Shown here: piece after piece, positions 1-9,000 of the stretch
Numbering within the stretch: the stretch's first letter is position 1
Layout: every line of letters starts with the position of its first letter
Notes under the pieces: model-generated
Told to the model about the DNA's origin: nothing
What the model saw: only the letters and a program-made list of their open reading frames with translations
Databases searched by the model: none
Made by a program: the position numbers and the translations under genes
Assembly (NCBI GenBank): GCA_002404995.1
Contig: DHKY01000011.1
Span: forward strand, 9,723-73,722
DNA: 64,000 nt
Source of the DNA: Caryophanales bacterium UBA4682
GTDB lineage: Bacteria > Bacillota_I > Bacilli_A > RFN20 > CAG-288
Direction of reading: 5' to 3'

Positions 1-318
1 GCTTTCCCGACCGAACCTAAACCATTTGTCATGGACATTGTCAGACAAGTCAAAAGAGGAGTAGACGTTCTTAGAATAACGGGTCACATAGTAGCCCTCT
101 TCCTTGCCATGGACTTTCCTGAAATCGTCAATGGTCTCGAAACGTTCGATTTCGAAGCCGATGGCATAGTCCATTTCGGCGCGCTTCAAGGAACGATCCG
201 AGAGTTCGAAAGTCAGGTTACCGATGATCGTAAGTTTCAAATCAAAGGCGACACAGGTCCGAATTATGTTTCCGACATTTGCCGGCTTTTCCGGTTCAAA
301 AAGAACTACCCGGTTCAT
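1..318 (-). CDS. trmL: TrmL-like tRNA 2'-O-methyltransferase (SpoU family), 3' end beyond window
   Basis: The N-terminal 106 codons of a SpoU/TrmD-fold (SPOUT) methyltransferase are visible; the rest lies outside the window. The protein opens with VVLFEPEKPANVGNIIRTC, the TrmL signature that starts the SAM-binding knot, and the last visible residues read WFMFGRES, matching the FGRES motif of the family. TrmL methylates the 2'-OH of the wobble base C34/U34 of tRNA-Leu using SAM in the cytoplasm. Its ATG (316-318) directly abuts the TAA of the upstream aminopeptidase gene (319-321) with no spacing, so it is translationally coupled. No clear SD precedes it. Assignment to TrmL rather than another SpoU paralogue rests on the N-terminal motif. 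Confidence 0.8.
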   Translation of the reverse strand, partial: MNRVVLFEPEKPANVGNIIRTCVAFDLKLTIIGNLTFELSDRSLKRAEMDYAIGFEIERFETIDDFRKVHGKEEGYYVTRYSKNVYSSFDLSDNVHDKWFRFGRES

Positions 319-2094
319 TTAGCGATACAAAGGAGCGGTCTGACGAACAAGATAAGCAAGAAGGTCCGGATCACCTTGGCAATAAGGCGCAAGCTTTTCG
401 AAGACCCTATGGTGATAATTGTTCAGCCATTCGAGCTCATCCTGGTCCAGCCTGTCAAGATTGATACCACGCCGGTCATAAGGAACATAAGTAATGGTCT
501 CAAACTTATAGAAAATACCATCATCGGTCTCAAATGCCGGAACGACAAGCAGGTTGTTTTCGAGACGGATGCCATAATGGTGGGCTTTGTAAACGCCTGG
601 CTCAATCGTAATAATATGGCCAAGCTGCAGTTCGGCTTTATCGCCGCGATCCGGATTATCATAAAAGCGGAATCCGATCGGTCCTTCATGGACACAGGAC
701 CTATAGCCGACACCATGGCCAGTGCCGCATTTGTAGTCCCTGCCTTCTTTCCACCTGATCTCTCTGGCACGGATATCGATGGAATGACCGGTGCAGCCTT
801 TTTCAAATACGGTAGTAGAAAGTGCAATCTGGCTCTTGAGAGTCAGAGTGTAGTCATGTTTGACTTCTTCACTGACATGCTTGGAGACAATGAAGGTACG
901 GGTCGTATCTGTGGTGCCGCCGTAATACTGCCCGCCAGAATCGACTAAAAGCAGCTGATTGGCTCTAGTCAGAGGGGAGTACTTTTCCTTGGAAGGAGCA
1001 TAGTGCCTCCTAGCAGCATTGGAATCCGTTGCTGCAATTGTGCCAAAGGATAAATCAAAACAGCGCGGATTGCTCCGTCTAGCATTATCGATGTATTCGG
1101 CACAGTTGAGCTCATTGAGTCTTCCGGTATCGACCGTTTCATCGATGTACTTCCTGAGCTTCAGAACTGCGATGCCATCAATTGCTTGGACTTCCTTGGT
1201 ATTTTTGATTTCGGCTGGCCCTTTGACGGATTTCTGGGCAAAGACCGGAGAAGGAGCAAAAATCTTGCTTTTCAGTTTGGCACAGATGAAGGCATTTGTC
1301 TTATTCGGATCGACAAGAGTAGGAACGTCTCTCACATTGTCGAGGAAAGAAGCAAAGCTGTCATAGGAGTGGACAATGACTTTCTCTTCGTGGAAATCAT
1401 CCGGGAGCTTGTTCTTGTCAATGAAAAGATGGATGTCTTTGTTCTCATCGATATAAAGGTAGGAATAGAAAACCGGGGTGCAAGGAATATCGCTTCCACG
1501 GTAGCCGAGAACGTAGGCAATATCATCGAGCCTAGGGACAACAATTGCTTTAGCACCTTTCTTGTTGACGGCCTTCCTGATTGCATCAACGCGTTCTTCT
1601 CTAGATAAAGAAAGAAGGTTTTCATCCACTTTCCAGATTTTACCGTTTGGGAAAGCTGGAAGGTCTTTGACCCTATAAGAATAAGAGACCTGGCGGATTT
1701 CATGATGGCTGTCAAGGAAAAAGGAATTAAGTTCACCCAAAGAGAACAGAGAGCTATCCAAGCCAAGAGGATAAAGCTCGTTGTCTTTGACAAAATCGCT
1801 TAATGAAGGAACACCTGCTTTACCAGCATAGACAAGTGTACAACGGCTGGACTGGATTTCGTTTTCTGCTTCTGTCCAGTAACGGCCGTCCGTGTAGATA
1901 TAATAGTTGTCCAAAGTAACAAGAAGAGTGCCGTCATTGCCTTTGAAGGGGCAGAAATAGAAACGTTCGGCTGCAAAACGGGAACAGCATTCCTCAGACC
2001 TGTTCGGATCCGTAGAAGGAATGATATAGGCTTTTAGCCCGTCTTTTCTCCTCTGTTCCTGAAGAGAAACAATTCTCTGATCGAATTCGTTCAT
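319..2094 (-). CDS. pepP: Xaa-Pro aminopeptidase (M24B metallopeptidase)
   Basis: A 591-residue cytosolic proline-specific aminopeptidase of the long three-domain type (creatinase-like N domain about 1-130, second creatinase-like domain about 150-290, catalytic M24 pita-bread fold about 300-530, C-terminal extension), as in eukaryotic XPNPEP1 and many Firmicutes. Metal ligands are seen in DSGGQYYGGTTDTTRTF (two Asp), GTGHGVGYMSCVHEGP (His), IITIEPGVY (Glu) and GIRLEN (Glu). It releases N-terminal residues preceding proline. It starts 14 nt after proS and ends exactly where trmL begins, so it is in one minus-strand transcription unit. AGG in GVGYMSC is consistent with a hydrophobic residue. 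Confidence 0.9.
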   Translation of the reverse strand: MNEFDQRIVSLQEQRRKDGLKAYIIPSTDPNRSEECCSRFAAERFYFCPFKGNDGTLLVTLDNYYIYTDGRYWTEAENEIQSSRCTLVYAGKAGVPSLSDFVKDNELYPLGLDSSLFSLGELNSFFLDSHHEIRQVSYSYRVKDLPAFPNGKIWKVDENLLSLSREERVDAIRKAVNKKGAKAIVVPRLDDIAYVLGYRGSDIPCTPVFYSYLYIDENKDIHLFIDKNKLPDDFHEEKVIVHSYDSFASFLDNVRDVPTLVDPNKTNAFICAKLKSKIFAPSPVFAQKSVKGPAEIKNTKEVQAIDGIAVLKLRKYIDETVDTGRLNELNCAEYIDNARRSNPRCFDLSFGTIAATDSNAARRHYAPSKEKYSPLTRANQLLLVDSGGQYYGGTTDTTRTFIVSKHVSEEVKHDYTLTLKSQIALSTTVFEKGCTGHSIDIRAREIRWKEGRDYKCGTGHGVGYRSCVHEGPIGFRFYDNPDRGDKAELQLGHIITIEPGVYKAHHYGIRLENNLLVVPAFETDDGIFYKFETITYVPYDRRGINLDRLDQDELEWLNNYHHRVFEKLAPYCQGDPDLLAYLVRQTAPLYR

Positions 2095-2108
2095 AAACAG
2101 TTCCTCCT

Positions 2109-3551
2109 TTAATAGGCACGGGCAAAGAAGACAACATGGTCTGCTTTATTTCCGGTCAAGGCATCCTTCTCGTCGAAAGCCTCCTGATTGAAAGGCATCA
2201 CTCGTGGTGTTGCGTTGAAATCGGCTTTGAGCTTAGCTTCATCCTCGGCTTCATCTTTGTCGTTTGTCCTAGTCTTGGCAAAGCCTCCGCCTGTGGTCAC
2301 AACCTCTTTGATTTCATCATAGCTATGGACTTCATGGATATGGGAGTTAAGGAAAGCAAGGGCCTTCTGGTACCTTCCCTCCTGGATTTCCTTCAACAGC
2401 TGAGGAATTTCCTGGACAGCTTCTTCAATCGGCAGGAATTTCTTTTCACCAGAGTAACGGATGGATAGGGCAAGAGTTCCTTTTTCGATATCCTTCGGAC
2501 CGATCTCGATGCGGAGCGGAATGCCTTTCCTCTCATACTGGCTGAATTTCCATCCCGGAGTCTTATCCGTGCTGTCGATTTCGATACGGACACCCTGCTT
2601 GGACAATTCATCTTTGATTTGATTGGCAGTTTCCCTGATCCGTTTGTCCTTATCCGCACGAATCGGAATGATCCTGACCTGGGTCGGAGCAATCCTCGGA
2701 GGAAGGACGAGGCCTTCGTCATCGCCGTGGATCCTAATCAAGGCGCCAATCAGACGGGTTGACCTACCCCAGGACGTGTAATGCGGGTAGCAGATCTGAT
2801 TTTCTTTGTTGAGATAACGGATATTGTAAGCCTTGCAGAAGTTCTGCCCAAGATAATGGGTTGTTCCGCACTGGAGTGCCTGGCCATCCGGCCTGAGGGC
2901 TTCGATGGTATAGGTATCGACAGCACCGGCGAATTTCTCGCTTTCCGGTTTCTTTCCCCTGACAAACGGGATTGCAAGCAGGTCCCGTCCCCTTTCGTTA
3001 TAAAGACGGAGAATCGAAAGAGCGAATTCACGGGCTTCGTTTTCGCTTTCATGAAGAGTATGTCCTTCCTGCCAGAGGAACTCGCTGCCACGGAGGAACG
3101 GACGGGTTGTCTTTTCCCAGCGTACAACCGAGCACCACTGATTGTATTTGACCGGCAGATCATTGTAGGAGTGGACAATATCCTTGAAGTGATCGCAGAA
3201 CAGGGTTTCACTCGTCGGACGGACAACAAAGGGTTCGCTTAATTCCTTGCTTCCGCCACGGGTGACAACGGCACACTCTGGGGCAAATCCTTTGACGAAG
3301 TCTTCCTCTTTTTCCAATAAGCTCCTTGGAATAAGGCTCGGAAGATAAACGTTCTTGACGCCTAATTGTTTAATACGTTTATCAAAATAGTTCTGGATTC
3401 CTTCCCAAAGCGCATATCCATCCGGACGGTAGATGATAAAGCCTTTGGCCTGGGCATAGTCCCTTAGTTCGGCCTTGGTGCAGACATCGGTGTACCATTT
3501 TGCAATGTTCTCGCTTTTTGACGTAATGCTTTTAACTTTCTTGTCAGCCAT
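2109..3551 (-). CDS. proS: Prolyl-tRNA synthetase (type 3, archaeal/eukaryotic-like)
   Basis: A 480-residue class II aminoacyl-tRNA synthetase that charges tRNA-Pro. It is the short archaeal/eukaryote-like form without the editing INS domain. Class II motif 2 region VVRWEKTTRPFLRGSEFLWQ and the RPTSET motif are clear; the C-terminal extension ends HVVFFARAY, typical of this form. Start ATG has an AAGGAGT SD. It is 26 nt downstream of the GGDEF-like gene and 14 nt upstream of the aminopeptidase gene. No T-box leader is seen; expression is expected from the promoter at 5426-5454. Conserved arginines in the motif 2 region are CGN/AGA codons, as expected if AGG no longer means Arg. Confidence 0.93.
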   Translation of the reverse strand: MADKKVKSITSKSENIAKWYTDVCTKAELRDYAQAKGFIIYRPDGYALWEGIQNYFDKRIKQLGVKNVYLPSLIPRSLLEKEEDFVKGFAPECAVVTRGGSKELSEPFVVRPTSETLFCDHFKDIVHSYNDLPVKYNQWCSVVRWEKTTRPFLRGSEFLWQEGHTLHESENEAREFALSILRLYNERGRDLLAIPFVRGKKPESEKFAGAVDTYTIEALRPDGQALQCGTTHYLGQNFCKAYNIRYLNKENQICYPHYTSWGRSTRLIGALIRIHGDDEGLVLPPRIAPTQVRIIPIRADKDKRIRETANQIKDELSKQGVRIEIDSTDKTPGWKFSQYERKGIPLRIEIGPKDIEKGTLALSIRYSGEKKFLPIEEAVQEIPQLLKEIQEGRYQKALAFLNSHIHEVHSYDEIKEVVTTGGGFAKTRTNDKDEAEDEAKLKADFNATPRVMPFNQEAFDEKDALTGNKADHVVFFARAY

Positions 3552-3577
3552 ATTGGTTTACTCCTTGTATTCTGTTT

Positions 3578-5407
3578 TCAATCTTCTTTGTTCCCGAGAT
3601 TGAGAAGAAGGTTCTGCTTCGGCGCCAGCTTCTTTGCATCATCGATGAAGAAGCCGACTTTTTTCGGATCAAACGGCTCTAAACGGCTTGACGGCAGGGC
3701 AAGGGAATCACAGAGCAGGAATCTTGCTCCGTAATGGCTTGCAAGTTCTGCCTGTTCTGTCGTCTTAAGCCCATAATAGACAAAGGGTACCGAATATCCT
3801 TTGTAGTTGTTCTGGATTGTTCTTAAGTCGCTGTGCCCCTTATCGTTCCTATCAATGGAGGCATACTTCGGAGGAACAAAGAAATATCCGAACTGCTTTA
3901 GTATACGGCTTCTTAAGACCGGTGAGGTAGCATCAAGCAGCAGTGCAGGGATAAATCCCCTCTTTTTCCTTTCCCGGATGTTCTTCCTGGTGGTATAGAT
4001 TTCTTCACTGGAATTCAGAATATCGACTTCGGAAAGCAGGAAAATGAATTTATAATCCGCATTCGAATGGGAGAAAATGATTTCGGCATTCTTCCTCTGC
4101 GAATAGGAGAGCTGAAGAACAATGTTTGCTTTCTGCTTTGACCTCTTGCTGTTCCTTTCGAAGAAGGCATTGATGCGCCCGAACAAATCAATGGATGCTC
4201 CAGGCCTTTCCTTGGTATGGGCGTAAACATCATCCCTGTCTTTGATATATTTCCTTCCGTAAGGAACAAACTCAGCAAGGTAGAATGTAGGTTTGATTTT
4301 CCTCCTGTCTGTCTGCGTGGACGAAAGGTCAAGACAAGGCGTGTAATAGAGGCGGAAAGTCTTGTTACGGATCCTGTTTTTAACTTCCCTCTGTTCGGCC
4401 TTCTGAGTCTCATAGTTTGTGAAGAAGGTGGAATCATAGAAAAGGAATCGCTGTTTCTTGGCTTTTCCTTCGCCAATCGCCCTGCACCTTTTTAAAGCCT
4501 GCTGGATAGCAATGCGGAAATTTCCTTTGTGATCCTGAGCCAACGAGGCTCCGATTCCGACGGTCAGGGTCCGTGTCGGTAATCCCCTGTTGACCTGCTG
4601 CTGCAAGGAGGTAGCCAGCGTGGAAGCAAGATTCCTTGCCGAGAACTTGGAGAAAGTAGTCTTATCCAGAATGATAAACTCATCGGGATTATTCCTGAAT
4701 AATCGCATTTTCTTTCCTAAGAAGCGGGTCAGAGAACGGTAAATGGCATCATTCTTCTTCTTGTTCTCTTCCTTAGTAAGAACCGAATCTGAGAATATCT
4801 TGATTGCAAACAGTGCACCCCTGCTCTCTTCCGTCGAAGAAGCAAGAAACTTTCTGGCATCTTCCTCTTTTTTTATCAGATAATGATTTGCACGGAATTT
4901 ATTGATAAACGTGCTTTTGTCAGAACGAGTGTTTTTCGAATACGGGACCAGATAGGATTCGAAATGGATCCTATGGGCAGTTGGGTTGATGCTTGTGACC
5001 TCCCTGATTGTCGGGCAGGTGCGATTTGCCTTATTGAGGCGGATTTCGGCAGAAAAGTAGTCTTCATAGTCACCACGACTGATGGAATCAATCCAGGCCT
5101 TGACCCGAAGCTTGTCCGAAGGAACAAACTGATGAAGGAATTCTTCCTGCGTAAATGTCTTCTGGTTGGTGAGATCCTTCTTATCGACGCAATAGAAGTC
5201 TTTTGTCAGCCTATTCCTACGATACAAGCGGACATTATAGTCATGCCTTTCGGTTTCTTTTTTCCTGTTATGGCCTTTCCTAGCAAGAATCAGGATGAAT
5301 AGGGAAAGTCCGATCAAAACAGCAAGAAGAGCAATCCCTCCGAAAAAGAAGAAATCCTCTTTGCTGAAGCTATAAGATAAAGCGTAAGGAAAACCTTTAT
5401 TATTCAT
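3578..5407 (-). CDS. Membrane-anchored degenerate GGDEF/EAL-like protein
   Basis: A 609-residue protein with one N-terminal membrane segment (about 20-44) followed by a cytoplasmic part. Residues about 165-330 align in outline with a GGDEF cyclase domain, but the active-site motif reads RNNPDEF (238-244) instead of RYGGDEF, so the glycines that hold the GTP phosphates are gone. The last 250 residues look like a relic EAL domain without the Glu/Asp metal ligands. It could be a c-di-GMP or nucleotide receptor, or a signalling scaffold; catalysis is unlikely. It is the first gene of a unit that continues to proS, pepP and trmL, divergent from acpP. Domain calls are by pattern only. Confidence 0.6.
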   Translation of the reverse strand: MNNKGFPYALSYSFSKEDFFFFGGIALLAVLIGLSLFILILARKGHNRKKETERHDYNVRLYRRNRLTKDFYCVDKKDLTNQKTFTQEEFLHQFVPSDKLRVKAWIDSISRGDYEDYFSAEIRLNKANRTCPTIREVTSINPTAHRIHFESYLVPYSKNTRSDKSTFINKFRANHYLIKKEEDARKFLASSTEESRGALFAIKIFSDSVLTKEENKKKNDAIYRSLTRFLGKKMRLFRNNPDEFIILDKTTFSKFSARNLASTLATSLQQQVNRGLPTRTLTVGIGASLAQDHKGNFRIAIQQALKRCRAIGEGKAKKQRFLFYDSTFFTNYETQKAEQREVKNRIRNKTFRLYYTPCLDLSSTQTDRRKIKPTFYLAEFVPYGRKYIKDRDDVYAHTKERPGASIDLFGRINAFFERNSKRSKQKANIVLQLSYSQRKNAEIIFSHSNADYKFIFLLSEVDILNSSEEIYTTRKNIRERKKRGFIPALLLDATSPVLRSRILKQFGYFFVPPKYASIDRNDKGHSDLRTIQNNYKGYSVPFVYYGLKTTEQAELASHYGARFLLCDSLALPSSRLEPFDPKKVGFFIDDAKKLAPKQNLLLNLGNKED

Positions 5408-5425
5408 AAATTAAAATCATTTAAT

Positions 5426-5454
5426 ATTATAGTTAGTTAAAAACATGTTAGCAA
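5426..5454 (-). promoter_or_regulatory. Sigma-A type promoter for the GGDEF-like/proS/pepP/trmL unit
   Basis: On the minus strand TTGCTA, 17-nt spacer, TATAAT; the start codon lies 19 nt beyond the -10 box. Confidence 0.65.
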
Positions 5455-5477
5455 TTTCGGATTGAATATATTATAGT
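5448..5477 (+). promoter_or_regulatory. Probable promoter of acpP
   Basis: TTAGCA, 18-nt spacer, TATAGT upstream of acpP. The -35 element overlaps the -35 element of the divergent promoter, so the two may compete for polymerase. Confidence 0.45.
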
Positions 5478-5525
5478 ATTCGTGCGCCGATAAAGGCATC
5501 TTACCAAAATAGGGAGGCTAAAACT

Positions 5526-5768
5526 ATGGACATCTATGCAAAACTGAAGGAAAGGCTCAACGAACAGATTAAGAAAAAGAGCTTTGACATCAATTCCGTT
5601 ACCCCGGAAACCGACTTAGATGATTTAGGTCTTGACTCTCTCGATAAGGCCGAGCTCAGGATCAACATCGAAGACGAATTCGGGCTTCCGGAAATCTCTC
5701 AAGACGAGAGGATGGAAATCCAGACAGTCAAGGATGTAAAAGACCTGATTGAAAAGAAGCGCAAATAA
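5526..5768 (+). CDS. acpP: Acyl carrier protein
   Basis: An 80-residue acidic acyl carrier protein. The phosphopantetheine attachment serine is Ser38 in the canonical LGLDSLDKAEL motif, followed by the acidic helix II (EDEFGLPEIS) that docks acyltransferases. It carries acyl chains for fatty-acid and phospholipid synthesis in the cytoplasm. A GGGAGG SD precedes the ATG by a good distance. It stands alone, with no fatty-acid synthesis genes beside it, followed directly by tRNA genes with their own promoter. Length and motif are ordinary for the family. Confidence 0.95.
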   Translation: MDIYAKLKERLNEQIKKKSFDINSVTPETDLDDLGLDSLDKAELRINIEDEFGLPEISQDERMEIQTVKDVKDLIEKKRK

Positions 5769-5771
5769 CCC

Positions 5772-5800
5772 TTGCAAATCTAAAAAAGATTTGCTATATT
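5772..5800 (+). promoter_or_regulatory. Promoter of tRNA-Asn/tRNA-Glu
   Basis: TTGCAA, 17-nt spacer, TATATT, ending 9 nt before the mature tRNA-Asn. The -35/spacer also forms an inverted repeat (GCAAATC/GATTTGC, 5774-5794) that could weakly terminate acpP transcription. Confidence 0.65.
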
Positions 5801-5809
5801 AGAACCCGT

Positions 5810-5885
5810 GCCAACTTAGCTCAGTCGGTAGAGCAACCGGCCGTTAACCGGTAGGTCGTAGGTTCGAATCCTACAGTTGGCGCCA
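5810..5885 (+). tRNA. tRNA-Asn (anticodon GTT)
   Basis: A 76-nt cloverleaf: acceptor GCCAACT/AGTTGGC, anticodon stem ACCGG/CCGGT with loop CCGTTAA (anticodon GTT), T arm GTAGG TTCGAAT CCTAC, and encoded CCA at 5883-5885. Confidence 0.96.
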
Positions 5886-5893
5886 TTTCCTTC

Positions 5894-5969
5894 GGCCTGG
5901 TGGAGAAGTGGTTAACTCACATCCCTTTCAAGGATGCATTCACGGGTCCGAACCCCGTCCAGGTCACCA
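5894..5969 (+). tRNA. tRNA-Glu (anticodon TTC)
   Basis: A 76-nt cloverleaf: acceptor GGCCTGG/CCAGGTC, anticodon stem CATCC/GGATG with loop CTTTCAA (anticodon TTC), T arm ACGGG/CCCGT with a TCCGAAC loop, and encoded CCA. It lies 8 nt after tRNA-Asn and is co-transcribed. Confidence 0.95.
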
Positions 5970-5976
5970 TGAAATT

Positions 5977-6005
5977 AACCTCTGTCTTATTGGCAGAGGT
6001 TTTTT
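5977..6005 (+). terminator. Terminator of the tRNA pair
   Basis: Hairpin AACCTCTG/CAGAGGTT with a 9-nt loop followed by a T run. Confidence 0.8.
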
Positions 6006-6011
6006 GTTCAA

Positions 6012-6045
6012 AAAAACTGTTCCTTGAACGACTGGAACAGTTTTT
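6012..6045 (-). terminator. Terminator of the c-di-GMP signalling operon
   Basis: Stem AAAAACTGTTCC/GGAACAGTTTTT, 3 nt beyond the stop codon of the GGDEF-EAL gene on the minus strand. U-tracts lie on both strands, so it can also act on the plus strand. Confidence 0.75.
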
Positions 6046-6048
6046 CTT

Positions 6049-9000
6049 CTATTTTTGATTGTTCTTATTTTCGTAAGAAGAGACGAGAACGAAGAATTCA
6101 TCTTTCGGCAAAGGCTTTGCGTAATAGTATCCTTGAATCAAATCACACCCGATGGAACGAAGATAATCCGATTCTTCCTGATGTTCCACGCCTTCGCAGA
6201 CAACTTCCTTCCCTAGGCTCTTGTTCAGGTTCACGACCATCTTTAAGATATTCTTGGAATATTCATCAAATCCGTTCTTACCGAAAAGCAGATTCCGATC
6301 CATCTTCAGGATATCGTAATTCGTACGGTTGAGCATAGAAAGATTGGAGAATCCGCTTCCGAAGTCATCGATTGAGACCTTGCAGCCTAACGAATGGATT
6401 TTATCAATGGTTTCACTTAGGTTATGCTGATTGTTCAAAACAATGGATTCTGTGATTTCAAACTCCAGATATTTACCTGGGATATTATATTGATGGATTT
6501 TCTTTTCGTAGTCGTCAAAGAAGTTCTCGTTTTCAAAGTGGCGCCGAGAGAGATTGATAGAGACTGGGAAGACTTCCTTCTTTTCTCTCCTTCTTTGCTT
6601 GATGTCCTTTAAAACACATTCGAAGATATAAAGATCCAATTTCAGAATGAATCCGTTCTTCTCGAAAATATTGATGAAAGTCTGGGTGTTGATAAAGCCT
6701 CTATGATCATCATTCCAGCGGACAAGGGCTTCACAGGCGGTAATACGATTTTGCTTCAAGTCATATTTGCCTTGATAGTACACAAGGAACTTTCCTAAAG
6801 AGAGAGCCGAGTCCTGGCTTTGTTCGATGTAGATTTCAAGTTCGTTGCTTTCAAGCCTTGTCCTATTGAAGAACTCGACATTGTTCTTTGTCTCATCGAC
6901 CTTAATTTCCGTGCAGACTTTCCGCGCTCTTGAAACGGCAAGCCAAATCGGTTCGTTCCGTTTAGCCACATGGTAGATACCGGCATTCAAATGAAGAGTG
7001 GAATCTTTCACCAGAGAGCAGGAACTCGTAAGGTAATCCAGGATATATTTGACCCGGCCGAAGCACTGCTGATCATTTTCGGCTTTGATCCTCCTCCTGA
7101 ACCGATCGGCAAATTCACGGGAGAGGAGTTCATCATCATTCAGTTTTGTTTCCCTAAGCCGGGAAATCTCGATAAGGACCTTTTCTGCTTCCCTAGAACC
7201 CCTGCGATTATTCAGGTATTTGAATTTCTGCCTGTTAAGATAGACGATATAGTAGTTGCTATGGGGAACAGACAGGAGTGAGGAGGCATCAATAATGAAA
7301 CGGGACTCATTGATTGTTCCGGTAAGAGGATCCGTATAGGTCCTTTTGAAATTCTTCCTTTTGATTTGGGTAGTGTAGATGAAAAAGACGAGGAAGACGA
7401 AAATGAAGATCCCCGAGAGGATATTGACAGCAATCCTGGAATAGTTCTTCAATCCAGAGAAGTAATTCAGAACGAGGTTATACGGAATAACAATCAGTAT
7501 GCGCCAGTCCGAAAGATTTTCTTCTTGGACGGAAGGCTTGGCAAAGTAGAAATAATAAGACTGATAATCGTCGCTACCATTCCTTTTTAATTCGAAATAA
7601 CGGATAGAGTTTTCATCCGATTTCAAAGAGGAACTGAAAACAGAATAATAGTCTCCATCTTCATCATCACCAAACCGGTTAAGCAAGTTGTGGTATCCAT
7701 TAAAATAGGTAAAATCCTGCGGAGAAGAGGAGCATATCCTGTTTCCATTCGACTCCAAAAGAGAAAGATAGGCTTTTCCGCTAAGGAAGTCGCCGAAAAT
7801 AAGCTCGGAAAATATCTCGCTTTTGAATATCGAAAGCACGCCTTTAATATGAACACTTTCTTCATCGCTCCCTTTTTGAATATTGCAGGGATACCCAAGA
7901 ACGATTTTGTCACCTTCGTTCAAAAAACTGACGACATCTACCGTTTTAGTCTCTTTGAGAATCAGGGCATTGCATAAGGCAGAATTGGAGATATTGAAGA
8001 TTTTTCCGTTGGAATAATAAACATCACCATTCGAAAGAAGGATTCCGGGAGATAGAACGGAGCCAGATTTATCGAGGACAGAAAGACAGTCTGCAATATA
8101 GAGGCTTTTGCTTCCAGTATAATTAACATTATCCAGCCTTGTCTTCCCGCTTTCTAGCGAGGTAAAGGAAAGATCAACGCGGCTAGTTGTCTCCTTAGAA
8201 ATGTTCTTGCTTTGTTCTTCCGCAAGGGTCTCGGCAATATTCCTCGCCTGAGAATTGCTCCTTCCCCTGAAAGAAAAGTCAGCTAGCCTGATTAGGACCG
8301 CAAACAGAGCAACAAAGGAAGAAAACAGGGTAAGATATTTAAATTTCTTATGTCTGATTTCGTCACGGAAAAGACTGGAAGAACGAATTTTTCCACTTTC
8401 TCTTTTCTTCTTAAAAAAGCTTTTTTCAGGTTCATTGATAAACGTATCGGATAAAAAGATGTTTCCGCGATTCTTTCCCTTGTTTTTTGCTTGATAGAGG
8501 GCATTATCAGCTTCTTGGATGACAGCATAGACATCCTTACGATCATTTATAGGCAGAGAGCAGCCAACAGAACAAGTGACAAAACGCTTGCTGATAGCAT
8601 TCTTTTCATACTGGAAACGTACCTGAAGAACCTTTTTGATGTAGTCCCTAAGCTTTTCCTTGCTGCAGTCCGTCAATAAGCAAAGGAATTCATCGCCGCC
8701 ATATCGTCCGAAAATCTCATTGCGGAAGATTGCCTGGAGTTTTTCAGCCCTTGTCTGAAGGCACCTGTCACCGACAATATGCCCGTAGGTATCATTGATA
8801 ATCTTGAAGTTATCAAGATCAATCCTAAGAAGATAAGAGTTCTGGTTTCCACCCTTGCTCCTTTTTTCCTGTATACGAGAAAACAGGAAACTTCGGGAAT
8901 TGACACCGGTAAGGAAGTCGATGTCTCCCCGATTATCGTCTTCCCGGCTGACACCAATTGTCAGGAAGCCGTCTTTTTCGTCCAGAATCGAGAAGAGGTA

